Shown in pieces: positions 34,584-40,965 of a stretch of DNA of 41,372 nt. Origin of the DNA: a virus; the IMG/VR virus record IMGVR_UViG_3300017752_000037, positions 1 to 41,372 of that record; one strand, written 5' to 3'. Both the position numbers and the translations under genes were made by a program. The stretch's first letter is position 1, and the number at the start of each line of letters is the position of its first letter. The notes under the pieces were generated by a model. The model ran no database searches. It was not told where the DNA came from and saw only the letters and a program-made list of their open reading frames with translations.

Positions 34584-34616
34584 GAAGAACCTTCTTTAAT
34601 TAGAAGGTTTTTCTTT
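34584..34616 (+). terminator. Strong intrinsic terminator of the first early unit
   Basis: GAAGAACCTTC pairs with GAAGGTTTTTC (11 bp with one G-U) around an 8-nt loop, with the U-rich tail TTTTCTTTG. It closes the 33.6-34.5 kb transcription unit just before the next promoter. Confidence 0.8.
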
Positions 34617-34627
34617 GTCAATAATAC

Positions 34628-34655
34628 TTGACATGGAAGACAAGGGCGTTATAAT
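34628..34655 (+). promoter_or_regulatory. Consensus sigma70-type early promoter
   Basis: TTGACA (34628-34633), a 16-nt spacer and TATAAT (34650-34655) give a perfect hexamer pair about 30 nt upstream of the next ATG and right behind a terminator. It drives the main early operon (34.7-38.3 kb). Both hexamers are exact, so host RNA polymerase should use it without phage help. Confidence 0.85.
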
Positions 34656-34685
34656 ATTAAGTAACAAACAAAGGAGAAGAAAACA

Positions 34686-35030
34686 ATGGCTAACCAAATA
34701 AAAGGATTTCAAGGCATAGTTCTTGAAAGTGGGTATAGAAATAAACAATATAAAGCTAATGACTATTTTAAAATGACTGAAAAATTACATAAAGAAGGTC
34801 ATTTGACTATGGATATGGTTTTTATGTTTTATAAGCACATTATTAATAATGAGAAAGTTGCACGAAAAGTTATTACAGATGAAATAATTTTGGATAACAT
34901 AACAGCTTCAATAGAAAACAATTTCATCACGCCAGACGGAAAATTTACTGACCATGCAAAATTAGTATTTGATGGTGAGGGATTTTATATTGATAATAAA
35001 GATGTAATACAAACAAAGGAGGTGTCATAA
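34686..35030 (+). CDS. Hypothetical early protein, 114 aa
   Basis: 114 aa, first gene of the consensus-promoter operon, with an excellent AAAGGAGAAG Shine-Dalgarno. Features: FQGIVLESGYRNKQYKANDY, helical LTMDMVFMFYKHIINNEKVA, then DGKFTDHAKLVFDGEGFYID. No cysteine or membrane segment. No family recognised. Its first place in the strongest promoter's unit suggests high early expression. Confidence 0.6.
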   Translation: MANQIKGFQGIVLESGYRNKQYKANDYFKMTEKLHKEGHLTMDMVFMFYKHIINNEKVARKVITDEIILDNITASIENNFITPDGKFTDHAKLVFDGEGFYIDNKDVIQTKEVS

Positions 35031-35032
35031 AT

Positions 35033-35251
35033 ATGGTGTATGTAATTGGAGGATTAATAGCCATAGCTTGGATTATATCTGGGCTAATGGCTGACAACTA
35101 CGCACTACGGAAAGACTACAAGGAGCAAAGAAGACAGAATAATATAAACATGGATAGATATAACTGGGTTGTAGGAATGTTAAACGAAGAGCAACAACAC
35201 GAACTACACGAATATTATATTGCTATTGGTGTAATAGAAGGTACAAAGTAA
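35033..35251 (+). CDS. Small membrane-anchored early protein
   Basis: 72 aa. An N-terminal membrane helix (VYVIGGLIAIAWIISGLM) is followed by a charged cytoplasmic domain (ALRKDYKEQRRQNNINMDRY). A strong GGAGG is 10 nt upstream. It overlaps the next gene by TAATG. It could be a membrane-located host-modifying or exclusion factor (inference from topology). Confidence 0.6.
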   Translation: MVYVIGGLIAIAWIISGLMADNYALRKDYKEQRRQNNINMDRYNWVVGMLNEEQQHELHEYYIAIGVIEGTK

Positions 35252-35496
35252 TGGCTATACACGAATACACATTAGAAGAATCATCTCATGATATTAGAAG
35301 GTGGACTGTTACCAGCGAAAAAAAACTAACAGAACATGAACTCAATATGATAGCAGAAGATGCACACATGCATGAGTATAGTATTGAAGTGATACGATAT
35401 GATGACAATATCATACAAGTAAAATATGATGGCGTTGAATATGGAGATGACAGTTTTGTCAGTGTCTACGGAGATACAAAAGAGGAGGAAGAATAA
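35251..35496 (+). CDS. Hypothetical early protein, 81 aa
   Basis: 81 aa, acidic, with beta-prone N-terminal strands (EYTLEESSHDIRRWTVTSEK), helical LTEHELNMIAEDAHM and then IEVIRYDDNIIQVKYDGVEY. It ends with an acidic EEEE tail whose codons contain the next gene's Shine-Dalgarno. TAATG-coupled on both sides. Function unknown. Confidence 0.58.
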   Translation: MAIHEYTLEESSHDIRRWTVTSEKKLTEHELNMIAEDAHMHEYSIEVIRYDDNIIQVKYDGVEYGDDSFVSVYGDTKEEEE

Positions 35497-35660
35497 TGGC
35501 TAAAGAATATAACTGTTTAGTAGAATTACATTTTGTTGGAAACAGGTTCAAAGCTAACAATATAGAAGAATACAAACAAAAAGTAAGGGATAGTTTTGAC
35601 CAAGAGTTTGGTGTTATGCTAGGAGAAGATGACATTAGCTGTATAGAGGTCATAAAATAA
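35496..35660 (+). CDS. Hypothetical early protein, 54 aa
   Basis: 54 aa: KEYNCLVELHFVGNRFKANN, IEEYKQKVRDSFDQEFGVM, then an acidic end with ISCIEVIK. The pattern beta-alpha-beta suggests a tiny ferredoxin-like unit. TAATG overlaps link it with both neighbours, and AGGAGGAAG provides the Shine-Dalgarno. Unknown family. Confidence 0.6.
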   Translation: MAKEYNCLVELHFVGNRFKANNIEEYKQKVRDSFDQEFGVMLGEDDISCIEVIK

Positions 35661-35878
35661 TGTTCGCAGTATCAACTAAAGAATGTATACATTGTAGGCA
35701 GACAGGTACAGTAATGGTGGACCCAGAAAAGTACATTGAGTTTACCCAAACACCAAGACACCTACGCAGATTAATACAGGACATATTTCCAGAACATAGC
35801 AGAGCAGAGCGAGAACAACTGTTGACTGGCGTACACCCAGAATGTTTTGAGGAGATGTTCAGAGGAGAAGGAGAATAA
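35660..35878 (+). CDS. Small CxxC protein of an actinophage-type family
   Basis: 72 aa. An N-terminal CIHC is followed by RQTGTVMVDPEKYIEF and then HLRRLIQDIFPEHSRAEREQ and LLTGVHPECFEEMF. This CxxCGxTGTVxVD ... Q.xFPxxxxxEREQLxxGxHPxC pattern is, from memory, common in actinobacteriophage genomes. Function is unknown; the cysteines and His could bind zinc. It supports the actinobacterial host assignment. Confidence 0.62.
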   Translation: MFAVSTKECIHCRQTGTVMVDPEKYIEFTQTPRHLRRLIQDIFPEHSRAEREQLLTGVHPECFEEMFRGEGE

Positions 35879-35884
35879 ATTTAA

Positions 35885-35919
35885 TGAGGTGGAGTTTAAT
35901 CCATTTGTACTTCACCTCA
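35885..35919 (+). other. Long mRNA hairpin between early genes
   Basis: TGAGGTGGAGT (35885-35895) pairs with ACTTCACCTCA (35909-35919): 11 bp with one G-U and a 13-nt loop. No U-run follows, so it is more likely an mRNA processing or stability element than a terminator. A non-coding gap of about 120 bases surrounds it. Confidence 0.5.
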
Positions 35920-36001
35920 ACCTCACATAAAATAAACATAAGTTTACACGGAATGACGACAAGGAGACTATAATTAAATGGTAGTTTACATAGGAGAATC
36001 T

Positions 36002-36154
36002 ATGATATACGAAGTACATAGCGTAAGCGTTTACGGTGGGAGTATGATATTTAAGTACGACAACAAGCATGATGCGAAGTGCAAAGTTAGAGAGCTTAAA
36101 GATTTAGGTGGTATGTTCTTAGTAAGAGTCATTGAATTAGAATCAAGCGAATAA
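36002..36154 (+). CDS. Hypothetical early protein, 50 aa
   Basis: 50 aa: MIYEVHSVSVYGGSMIFKYD, NKHDAKCKVRELKDLGGM, FLVRVIELESSE. GGAG 5 nt upstream favours this ATG; an in-frame ATG at 35978 with a distant AAGGAG would give 58 aa. The beta-alpha-beta pattern resembles the gene at 35496-35660. Function unknown. Confidence 0.55.
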   Translation: MIYEVHSVSVYGGSMIFKYDNKHDAKCKVRELKDLGGMFLVRVIELESSE

Positions 36155-36180
36155 CACACAAATAAAATAGAGGAGGAAAA

Positions 36181-36402
36181 ATGCCTAATATATTTAGGGA
36201 ACCTAAAGCACTTAAAAAATGGGCTATACAATTAGCTAATGCGTGTGGTGGACAAGAGGTAAGCACCTCTCCACTACTTACAACACTGAACACAAATAAG
36301 ATTAAAGATTTATTAGATGTATTTGTTGAAGACCATAACGAAAACACACAAGCAATAGCAGAAGAGATGATGAGTAAGCAAGCAAATAAGGAGGAAGAAT
36401 GA
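36181..36402 (+). CDS. Hypothetical early protein, 73 aa
   Basis: 73 aa, helical (EPKALKKWAIQLANACGGQE; NTNKIKDLLDVFVEDHNENT), with an acidic EEE end. A perfect AGGAGG Shine-Dalgarno is present. It overlaps the next gene start (ATGA). No known motif; perhaps a helper of the recombination genes that follow. Confidence 0.58.
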   Translation: MPNIFREPKALKKWAIQLANACGGQEVSTSPLLTTLNTNKIKDLLDVFVEDHNENTQAIAEEMMSKQANKEEE

Positions 36403-36644
36403 AAGCATTAGTACTACAACATTTACTAGAAATGGGTTCAATTAAATCTTTATTAAAAACACAAAGTAAAGATATAAATAAACTAAAGAAGCAACTGACA
36501 AGTATGATAGTTGCAAGAAATAATGTCGTACTGTTTTGTTATAGTAACGGTATAAGTGCTATTGAAATTGCAGAACTTTTAGGATGCAGTAGACAAATGG
36601 TTTATAAAATTATAGAAACAGACAAGCAAGGAGAGGAAGAATGA
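36399..36644 (+). CDS. Small HTH protein
   Basis: 81 aa. A Lys-rich helical N-terminal half (KTQSKDINKLKKQLTSM) precedes a clear helix-turn-helix of the homeodomain-like/sigma-region type at the C-terminus: NGISAIEIAELLGCSRQMVY then KIIET. It overlaps both neighbours by 4 nt. It is the clearest candidate regulator in the window and could bind the late promoter operators (inference). It may instead act in recombination. Confidence 0.65.
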   Translation: MKALVLQHLLEMGSIKSLLKTQSKDINKLKKQLTSMIVARNNVVLFCYSNGISAIEIAELLGCSRQMVYKIIETDKQGEEE

Positions 36645-37558
36645 ATAAGGAAACACAAAAAAAATTAACCAAAGATTTTCCAAAGAGTGTTGTAAAGAAA
36701 GCACCTCAGGGCAAATTTGGTGACTATGTACCACATCACATATACACACAACGATTAGTAGATGTCATTGGTGGTGGTTACGACTTTACCTTTGAAGAAA
36801 CTAGAGATAAAACTGGGGCAATCATTGGAGCAAAGTGCAGACTGTATATTAAATCAACAGACCAGACCATAGAAGAAGTTGGGGATGTTGATGTAAACGC
36901 AGTAAAAAGAAACATAACTGAATCAGAGATACTTAAACTGGCAGTATCAGACGGTATTAAAAGATGTTGCATGAGATTAGGTATTGGTTTAGAACTATGG
37001 ACAGGTGGTGTAACTGAAGAGGAACACTACGCAGAAGTACAGACATCCAAACCTAAGATGACTAAAGACAAAGAGGACATCAAGGTATTAGAGAAAGCAA
37101 AGAAAGATTTTGCTAAGGATGTTGAAGAACAACCTAACAACGCACAACAACTTAATACTTTTATGACTGCGACTGTAAGTGATGAGGTAGTTAAAGCAGT
37201 TATTAAGAGAGATGTGTACAGGGATGTAGTTTCTAAGGGATTTCCAGAGGAAGTAGAAGACTGGGATGATAAACAAATAGAAATATTTAAAGACTTAGTC
37301 TTTGAAACACAGCAAGTTGACGAAAAAAAAACTGATGTAGAAATAGTTGAAGAAGTATTTGGTGAGGTACAAGACAAGACAAGAAGTTGTCCAGAGTGTA
37401 GCAAGACAGAATACATTGAAGACAATAGACAAAAGAAACAGGATGACCCAGACAAGTACGGCAAGATACCTAGTTGGAGTTGCAGTAAGTATCAAGGCAA
37501 CGAGGGTTGTGGATGGACAGCTTGGGGTGACACTGACTGCCCAACAGAATGGCTTTAG
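36641..37558 (+). CDS. Rad52-like single-strand annealing protein with C-terminal zinc ribbon
   Basis: 305 aa. The N-terminal domain has YVPHHIYTQRLVDVIGGGYD (29-48), beta strands with a conserved EEVGDVDVNAVK, and ESEILKLAVSDGIKRCCMRL then GIGLELW (94-120), which follows the Rad52/SSAP signature (A.xDAxKRAxRxxGxxLY). The C-terminal part holds CPEC (250-253), C281, C290 and C300, a zinc ribbon. It anneals complementary single strands, supporting recombination-dependent replication or circularisation. Neighbouring nuclease fits an annealing/exonuclease pair. Good confidence for the domain, less for the exact subfamily. Confidence 0.78.
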   Translation: MNKETQKKLTKDFPKSVVKKAPQGKFGDYVPHHIYTQRLVDVIGGGYDFTFEETRDKTGAIIGAKCRLYIKSTDQTIEEVGDVDVNAVKRNITESEILKLAVSDGIKRCCMRLGIGLELWTGGVTEEEHYAEVQTSKPKMTKDKEDIKVLEKAKKDFAKDVEEQPNNAQQLNTFMTATVSDEVVKAVIKRDVYRDVVSKGFPEEVEDWDDKQIEIFKDLVFETQQVDEKKTDVEIVEEVFGEVQDKTRSCPECSKTEYIEDNRQKKQDDPDKYGKIPSWSCSKYQGNEGCGWTAWGDTDCPTEWL

Positions 37559-37845
37559 AACAAGCAGGTAGTAACTTAGATAAACTTATTGATAGGATTA
37601 AGGAAAAATATCCTGAACATAATTTTGATATACCACCTGCACCTGATACTAAATGTAAAAGTTCTTTTAATTGCAAAGGAGTTAATAACATAACTTACTA
37701 TGACCAAGAGGGAAATGTCTATTGTGGTAGAAGATATAAGTTAGTAGCTGATGAAACAAAACCTTGGTCATGGGAGTACCGAGAGTGCCATGCCTTATTA
37801 GATAAAAAATCACAGGGCGTTAAGACAAAAGAGATACCATTTTAG
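37549..37845 (+). CDS. Small cysteine-containing protein beside the annealing protein
   Basis: 98 aa. It overlaps the annealing protein gene by 10 nt. Conserved-looking C-x5-C (CKSSFNC), a later YCGRRY and ECHALL suggest a metal site. No family recognised. Its place between annealing protein and nuclease suggests a recombination or DNA-processing helper. Confidence 0.55.
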   Translation: MALEQAGSNLDKLIDRIKEKYPEHNFDIPPAPDTKCKSSFNCKGVNNITYYDQEGNVYCGRRYKLVADETKPWSWEYRECHALLDKKSQGVKTKEIPF

Positions 37846-37853
37846 GAGATGAT

Positions 37854-38330
37854 ATGAAATTTACAAACAGTTGGAAAGAAAGACAGTCAGTACCAGACAT
37901 GGCTGACGAGTGTATGCAAAAGTATTTTAAAAAGAATAATCTAATAGAAGGTGAGGACTGGATTAAACTTGGACCTGACCCTAAGCTAACACCAAACATG
38001 AAGAAGATGTGGATAGCATTACAGATAATATTAGTTCCAGACTATGTCTTTGTTATTAAAGACAAACTCTATATAGCAGAGGTTAAAGGAACTTTAAAGT
38101 TTAAAGGCAGTGACTATCAACATCTATCCGAGATGTATGAGAAAGCTAAACCGTATTCTAATGTTAGGGTAGGCATAACTTACTTTGCACATCCTGATGC
38201 TGAACCAGTGTGGTTATCATACACAAAGGTAACAACACAATGGAATGACGAAAGAATACCTATGAAGTTTTATCCAGAGTTAGATTTGCATGGCAATAAG
38301 AAACCATACAAGATATTATTAAACAATTAA
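37854..38330 (+). CDS. PD-(D/E)XK nuclease-like protein
   Basis: 158 aa. PDYVFVIKDKLYIAEVKGT gives the catalytic pattern PD...ExK (D63, E76, K78), followed by a helix SDYQHLSEMYEKAKPYSN and strand VRVGITYFAH. This is the core of PD-(D/E)XK endonucleases or exonucleases. It is the last gene of the early arm, paired with the Rad52-like protein. It may resolve recombination intermediates or degrade host DNA (inference). Confidence 0.68.
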   Translation: MKFTNSWKERQSVPDMADECMQKYFKKNNLIEGEDWIKLGPDPKLTPNMKKMWIALQIILVPDYVFVIKDKLYIAEVKGTLKFKGSDYQHLSEMYEKAKPYSNVRVGITYFAHPDAEPVWLSYTKVTTQWNDERIPMKFYPELDLHGNKKPYKILLNN

Positions 38331-38341
38331 AAGCCTACAAA

Positions 38342-38396
38342 CACTAAGGTTTTACCCCTGCGAGGATGCTCTCAGACACGAGCAATAATCTTAGTG
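38342..38396. terminator. Structured convergent junction between early and late arms
   Basis: CACTAAG (38342-38348) pairs with CTTAGTG (38390-38396). Inside, TGCTC pairs with GAGCA (38367-38384). It lies between the stops of two convergent operons (38330 and 38407). The position suggests bidirectional termination or protection of 3' ends, although no long U-run is seen. Confidence 0.5.
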
Positions 38397-38406
38397 GCAC
38401 TATGTG

Positions 38407-39585
38407 TTATAAGATTCTAAGGTTATCCCATCCTTTTTTGTTTATTGTGTATGTAAGGACACCAGGATGTGACCACATACCAGACCGAGCAGTAAAATCT
38501 ATACTCTTATCTAATGACGGTGATTGAAACCAAGTTCTATCTCCCTGCTGCTTCGCTCTGAAGTGATGATAGTGACCAGTATTAAGTATCTGACACTCAC
38601 CTGCAGGTAGAAAGCCATACATCTGACCCTTCCACCAATTTTCTACCTTTGCTTCTGCGTTACCACCACCACCACTCATGTGACCATGACTGAAGCCAGT
38701 CTTTATTCCTTTTATGTCTAACACCTGATGAAATCCAGTAGCTACATTGACTGCAACCTTACTGTATCTTTCTGGGTTAGCCTCCATAATCTCACCACAA
38801 ATATCTAAGTGCATAGTATCAGAGTTGTCTAATCGTGATGTAGTTACCTGACCTTTACCAGACCTTGACATCTCACCATGATTTCCTGGTACCCCTGCGA
38901 GTACTAAGTTATCAGCATGAGGTAGGAATGTATCAATAGTTTTCATAATTAAACTTCTAGCTAATGCGTATTGTTCAATGAGTGATAGCTCTATGTTGTG
39001 TGGTTGTGAGTCGTAGAATCCATAACAGTTTTCAGTGAGGTCACCTAATCCTACCATGTATATCTCGTCTATCTTTACACCTGACTTACGCAACTCTTTG
39101 ATTCTATTGACAGCATCTTGTAAAGCCACATCATATCTCTTGATTGTATTCTCAACTCCGAAGTCTTTCTTTCCTAGTTGCCAGTCAGCCATCAAAAACA
39201 TAAAGGCAGTGTCTCCACCTAATGTTTTTCTTTTTAATGGTGCTTTCTTCTTAGCTTGTTTAAATAACTCTTGAAAGTATTTGTCGTGACCTGGTGATTT
39301 ATGTTTTACTATTCCTTTAAACGCAAAGAATGTCTCTACTTGACCACCTTTTAGTTGTGTATTCCAACTGGATGCACGAACTTCACCAACGATTTCATAT
39401 TTCTTTGGGTCGAATCCCCAGTCTCTAAGTATCTCATCGTACTTTGATTGGTAGTTTGGGTCAGTACCTACATGAGTAAGCTCACCCATACCTGTTTGTG
39501 GATTGATGTCATAGCCAGGCATCCATCCTGATTTGTAGAAATTATTACCTAGTTGTTCACTAGTATATTTCTTTTTCTTAGGCAT
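38407..39585 (-). CDS. Calcineurin-like metallophosphoesterase
   Basis: 392 aa. Motifs in order: MADWQLGKKD (D134, with Q136 where the family usually has His), GLGDLTE (180-185), GVPGNHGE (231-237), SHGH (299-302) and GHYHH (337-341). The N-terminal 115 residues form an extra domain with KYEIVGEVRASSWNTQLKGG, similar to actinophage metallophosphoesterases. It probably cleaves phosphodiester bonds in nucleotides or DNA. It is the last gene of the late arm, after the lysis genes. The D-x-Q substitution is noted in the findings. Confidence 0.82.
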   Translation of the reverse strand: MPKKKKYTSEQLGNNFYKSGWMPGYDINPQTGMGELTHVGTDPNYQSKYDEILRDWGFDPKKYEIVGEVRASSWNTQLKGGQVETFFAFKGIVKHKSPGHDKYFQELFKQAKKKAPLKRKTLGGDTAFMFLMADWQLGKKDFGVENTIKRYDVALQDAVNRIKELRKSGVKIDEIYMVGLGDLTENCYGFYDSQPHNIELSLIEQYALARSLIMKTIDTFLPHADNLVLAGVPGNHGEMSRSGKGQVTTSRLDNSDTMHLDICGEIMEANPERYSKVAVNVATGFHQVLDIKGIKTGFSHGHMSGGGGNAEAKVENWWKGQMYGFLPAGECQILNTGHYHHFRAKQQGDRTWFQSPSLDKSIDFTARSGMWSHPGVLTYTINKKGWDNLRIL

Positions 39586-39632
39586 ACTAGCCTCCTTTAG
39601 CCCTGTAAGCTATCTAGTTATGTTTAAATGTA

Positions 39633-39839
39633 TTACTTGCTAACAGATGAACTTCCACCAATTTGTTTTTTGGCGTAAGTTTTAATTACTGTTAACGCTG
39701 CACCACCACCTGCAAGAGCAGCTAACTGAACTACTTCAGCATCTACACCCACTAGTGGAGCGACAGTTAAAGCACCGATGAACGCTTCAATGAAGGTCCA
39801 ACCAGTTCTTTCTAACATATCTTTGAGTTCTGCACTCAT
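39633..39839 (-). CDS. Holin (r1t-type)
   Basis: 68 aa. The form ELKDMLERTGWTFIEAFIGA, LTVAPLVG, AEVVQLAALAGGGAALTVI and KTYAKKQIGG matches r1t-type holins of actinophages: an amphipathic start, two hydrophobic segments and a basic tail. It follows the endolysin-like gene by 9 nt. It would permeabilise the membrane and start lysis. Confidence 0.75.
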   Translation of the reverse strand: MSAELKDMLERTGWTFIEAFIGALTVAPLVGVDAEVVQLAALAGGGAALTVIKTYAKKQIGGSSSVSK

Positions 39840-39848
39840 ATATATCTC

Positions 39849-40442
39849 CTAGTTTATTAATCTACCTTTAATCATAGCATTAGTCTTGATGACATTACCG
39901 TTTATCTCTTGTAATTTATCATATACAGACTCAGCTAATATCAAATGGTCTTTAGCTTTATTATCTAAAGGTTTATTCTCCAACAAATTATTAATAGTAT
40001 TGTATTTAATGCTAACTTTCTTACCTTGTAGTAATTGATTAGCCACTTTTGAATACATCTTCTTGTACGCCACAGCACTTGAGCCGATGAATCCGTCAGC
40101 AGATATATCTAAATCTTGTTGACTTTCTCCGACAATAAGACAGCCCGAGGTATGTTCATCGGTGTTGCCAGTATGTATCAGTATGTATGTAAAGTTAGGT
40201 ACATTTTGTATGTGCAACATACCATAATGTGCGTTCTTATATCTCTCAGAGTACTTGGCATGAAAACCACCAGTCTTTCTAAACTCTACATCGTATGTAC
40301 CCTCGGGTATGCAGGTCTCATGCATTACTTTGACTGCTTGATACTGGTCTTCTAGTGTATAACACTCAAAGATACCATCAATAAACAGCATCCCATTGGT
40401 AGCATCTTTGCCAAACTGAGTTCTAATAACATCTAACTGCAA
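39849..40442 (-). CDS. DUF5675-like protein, putative endolysin
   Basis: 197 aa. It starts at TTG 40442, because no upstream ATG exists in frame and the DUF5675 N-terminus (GKDATNGMLFIDGIFECYTL) requires it. Conserved: CYTLED (27-32), IPEGTY (45-50), GMLHIQNVPNFTYILIHTGN and SGCLIVG (99-105). The His77, HTGN and SGC arrangement recalls LD-transpeptidase/carboxypeptidase-like sites. A helical C-terminal tail could bind the wall. Placement beside the holin supports a lysis role. The enzymatic activity of the family is not established to my knowledge. Confidence 0.68.
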   Translation of the reverse strand: MQLDVIRTQFGKDATNGMLFIDGIFECYTLEDQYQAVKVMHETCIPEGTYDVEFRKTGGFHAKYSERYKNAHYGMLHIQNVPNFTYILIHTGNTDEHTSGCLIVGESQQDLDISADGFIGSSAVAYKKMYSKVANQLLQGKKVSIKYNTINNLLENKPLDNKAKDHLILAESVYDKLQEINGNVIKTNAMIKGRLIN

Positions 40443-40513
40443 TGTTCTGACCCATATTTATAGTTACATACCTGTATGTATGTACCATTATCTTTTTGAT
40501 TTATAAAACACAT
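40433..40513 (-). CDS. Possible 26-aa peptide between lysis-region genes
   Basis: The frame MCFINQKDNGTYIQVCNYKY then GSEHCS has three cysteines. It overlaps the previous stop by TAATG and the start of the DUF5675-like gene by 10 nt, the same tight coupling as real genes here. It could be a coupling leader peptide for the TTG-started gene. A TACATAC/GTATGTA inverted repeat lies within it. Low to moderate support. Confidence 0.35.
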   Translation of the reverse strand: MCFINQKDNGTYIQVCNYKYGSEHCS

Positions 40514-40773
40514 TACTCTGTACCTTCTTTAGGGTTTTCCCATGCTTCATTGTCTGCAGTAGTTATATCATCTGATACGAATTTACCTTCTTCATCTCTT
40601 GCTCTGACTTCTCCGTCTTTTTTTGCATTAAGATACAGTGGTATATTTGAAGATAACCCTGTAACAATAGGTGTCTCACCATTTAACATTACTGTTGGTG
40701 TAAAGACTTTCTTACCATCTTTTTCTATTGTTAACAGTTCCTCAATTAGATATTGTAATTTTTTGTCGGACAT
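40513..40773 (-). CDS. Hypothetical protein in the lysis cluster, 86 aa
   Basis: 86 aa, acidic. It has an N-terminal helix (SDKKLQYLIEELLTIEKDGK), a beta-prone middle (VFTPTVMLNGETPIVTGLSS) and a charged C-terminus. No membrane segment or known motif. It lies between a small membrane protein and the endolysin-like gene. Unknown function. Confidence 0.55.
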   Translation of the reverse strand: MSDKKLQYLIEELLTIEKDGKKVFTPTVMLNGETPIVTGLSSNIPLYLNAKKDGEVRARDEEGKFVSDDITTADNEAWENPKEGTE

Positions 40774-40782
40774 ATTGTACTC

Positions 40783-40965
40783 TCACTTTCTAAATCCTAT
40801 GGTTAATAACCATATAGCTAATGTAACTATTGTAGCAAGTCCTGTCACCTGTTGTGCAGAACCAGTCAAAGTTAATGTTGCAATAACTAAACCCACTAGA
40901 GTCCAACTAAGGTTTAATGTTTCCTTAATTGCTTCTATTATCCAGTTACCTAGTTGTTTAAACAT
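40783..40965 (-). CDS. Two-helix membrane protein, possible second holin or antiholin
   Basis: 60 aa. An amphipathic start (FKQLGNWIIEAIKETLN) is followed by two hydrophobic segments: LSWTLVGLVIATLTLTG and VTGLATIVTLAIWLLTI. A basic end (GFRK) follows. It overlaps the upstream gene by 8 nt. The topology resembles holins and antiholins. Together with the r1t-type holin it may time lysis (inference). Confidence 0.6.
   Translation of the reverse strand: MFKQLGNWIIEAIKETLNLSWTLVGLVIATLTLTGSAQQVTGLATIVTLAIWLLTIGFRK

Noticed and set aside
37027-37464. 145-aa minus-strand ORF opposite the Rad52-like gene
   Set aside because: It is a Ser/Leu/Thr-rich antisense shadow of a well-supported gene with no start signals.
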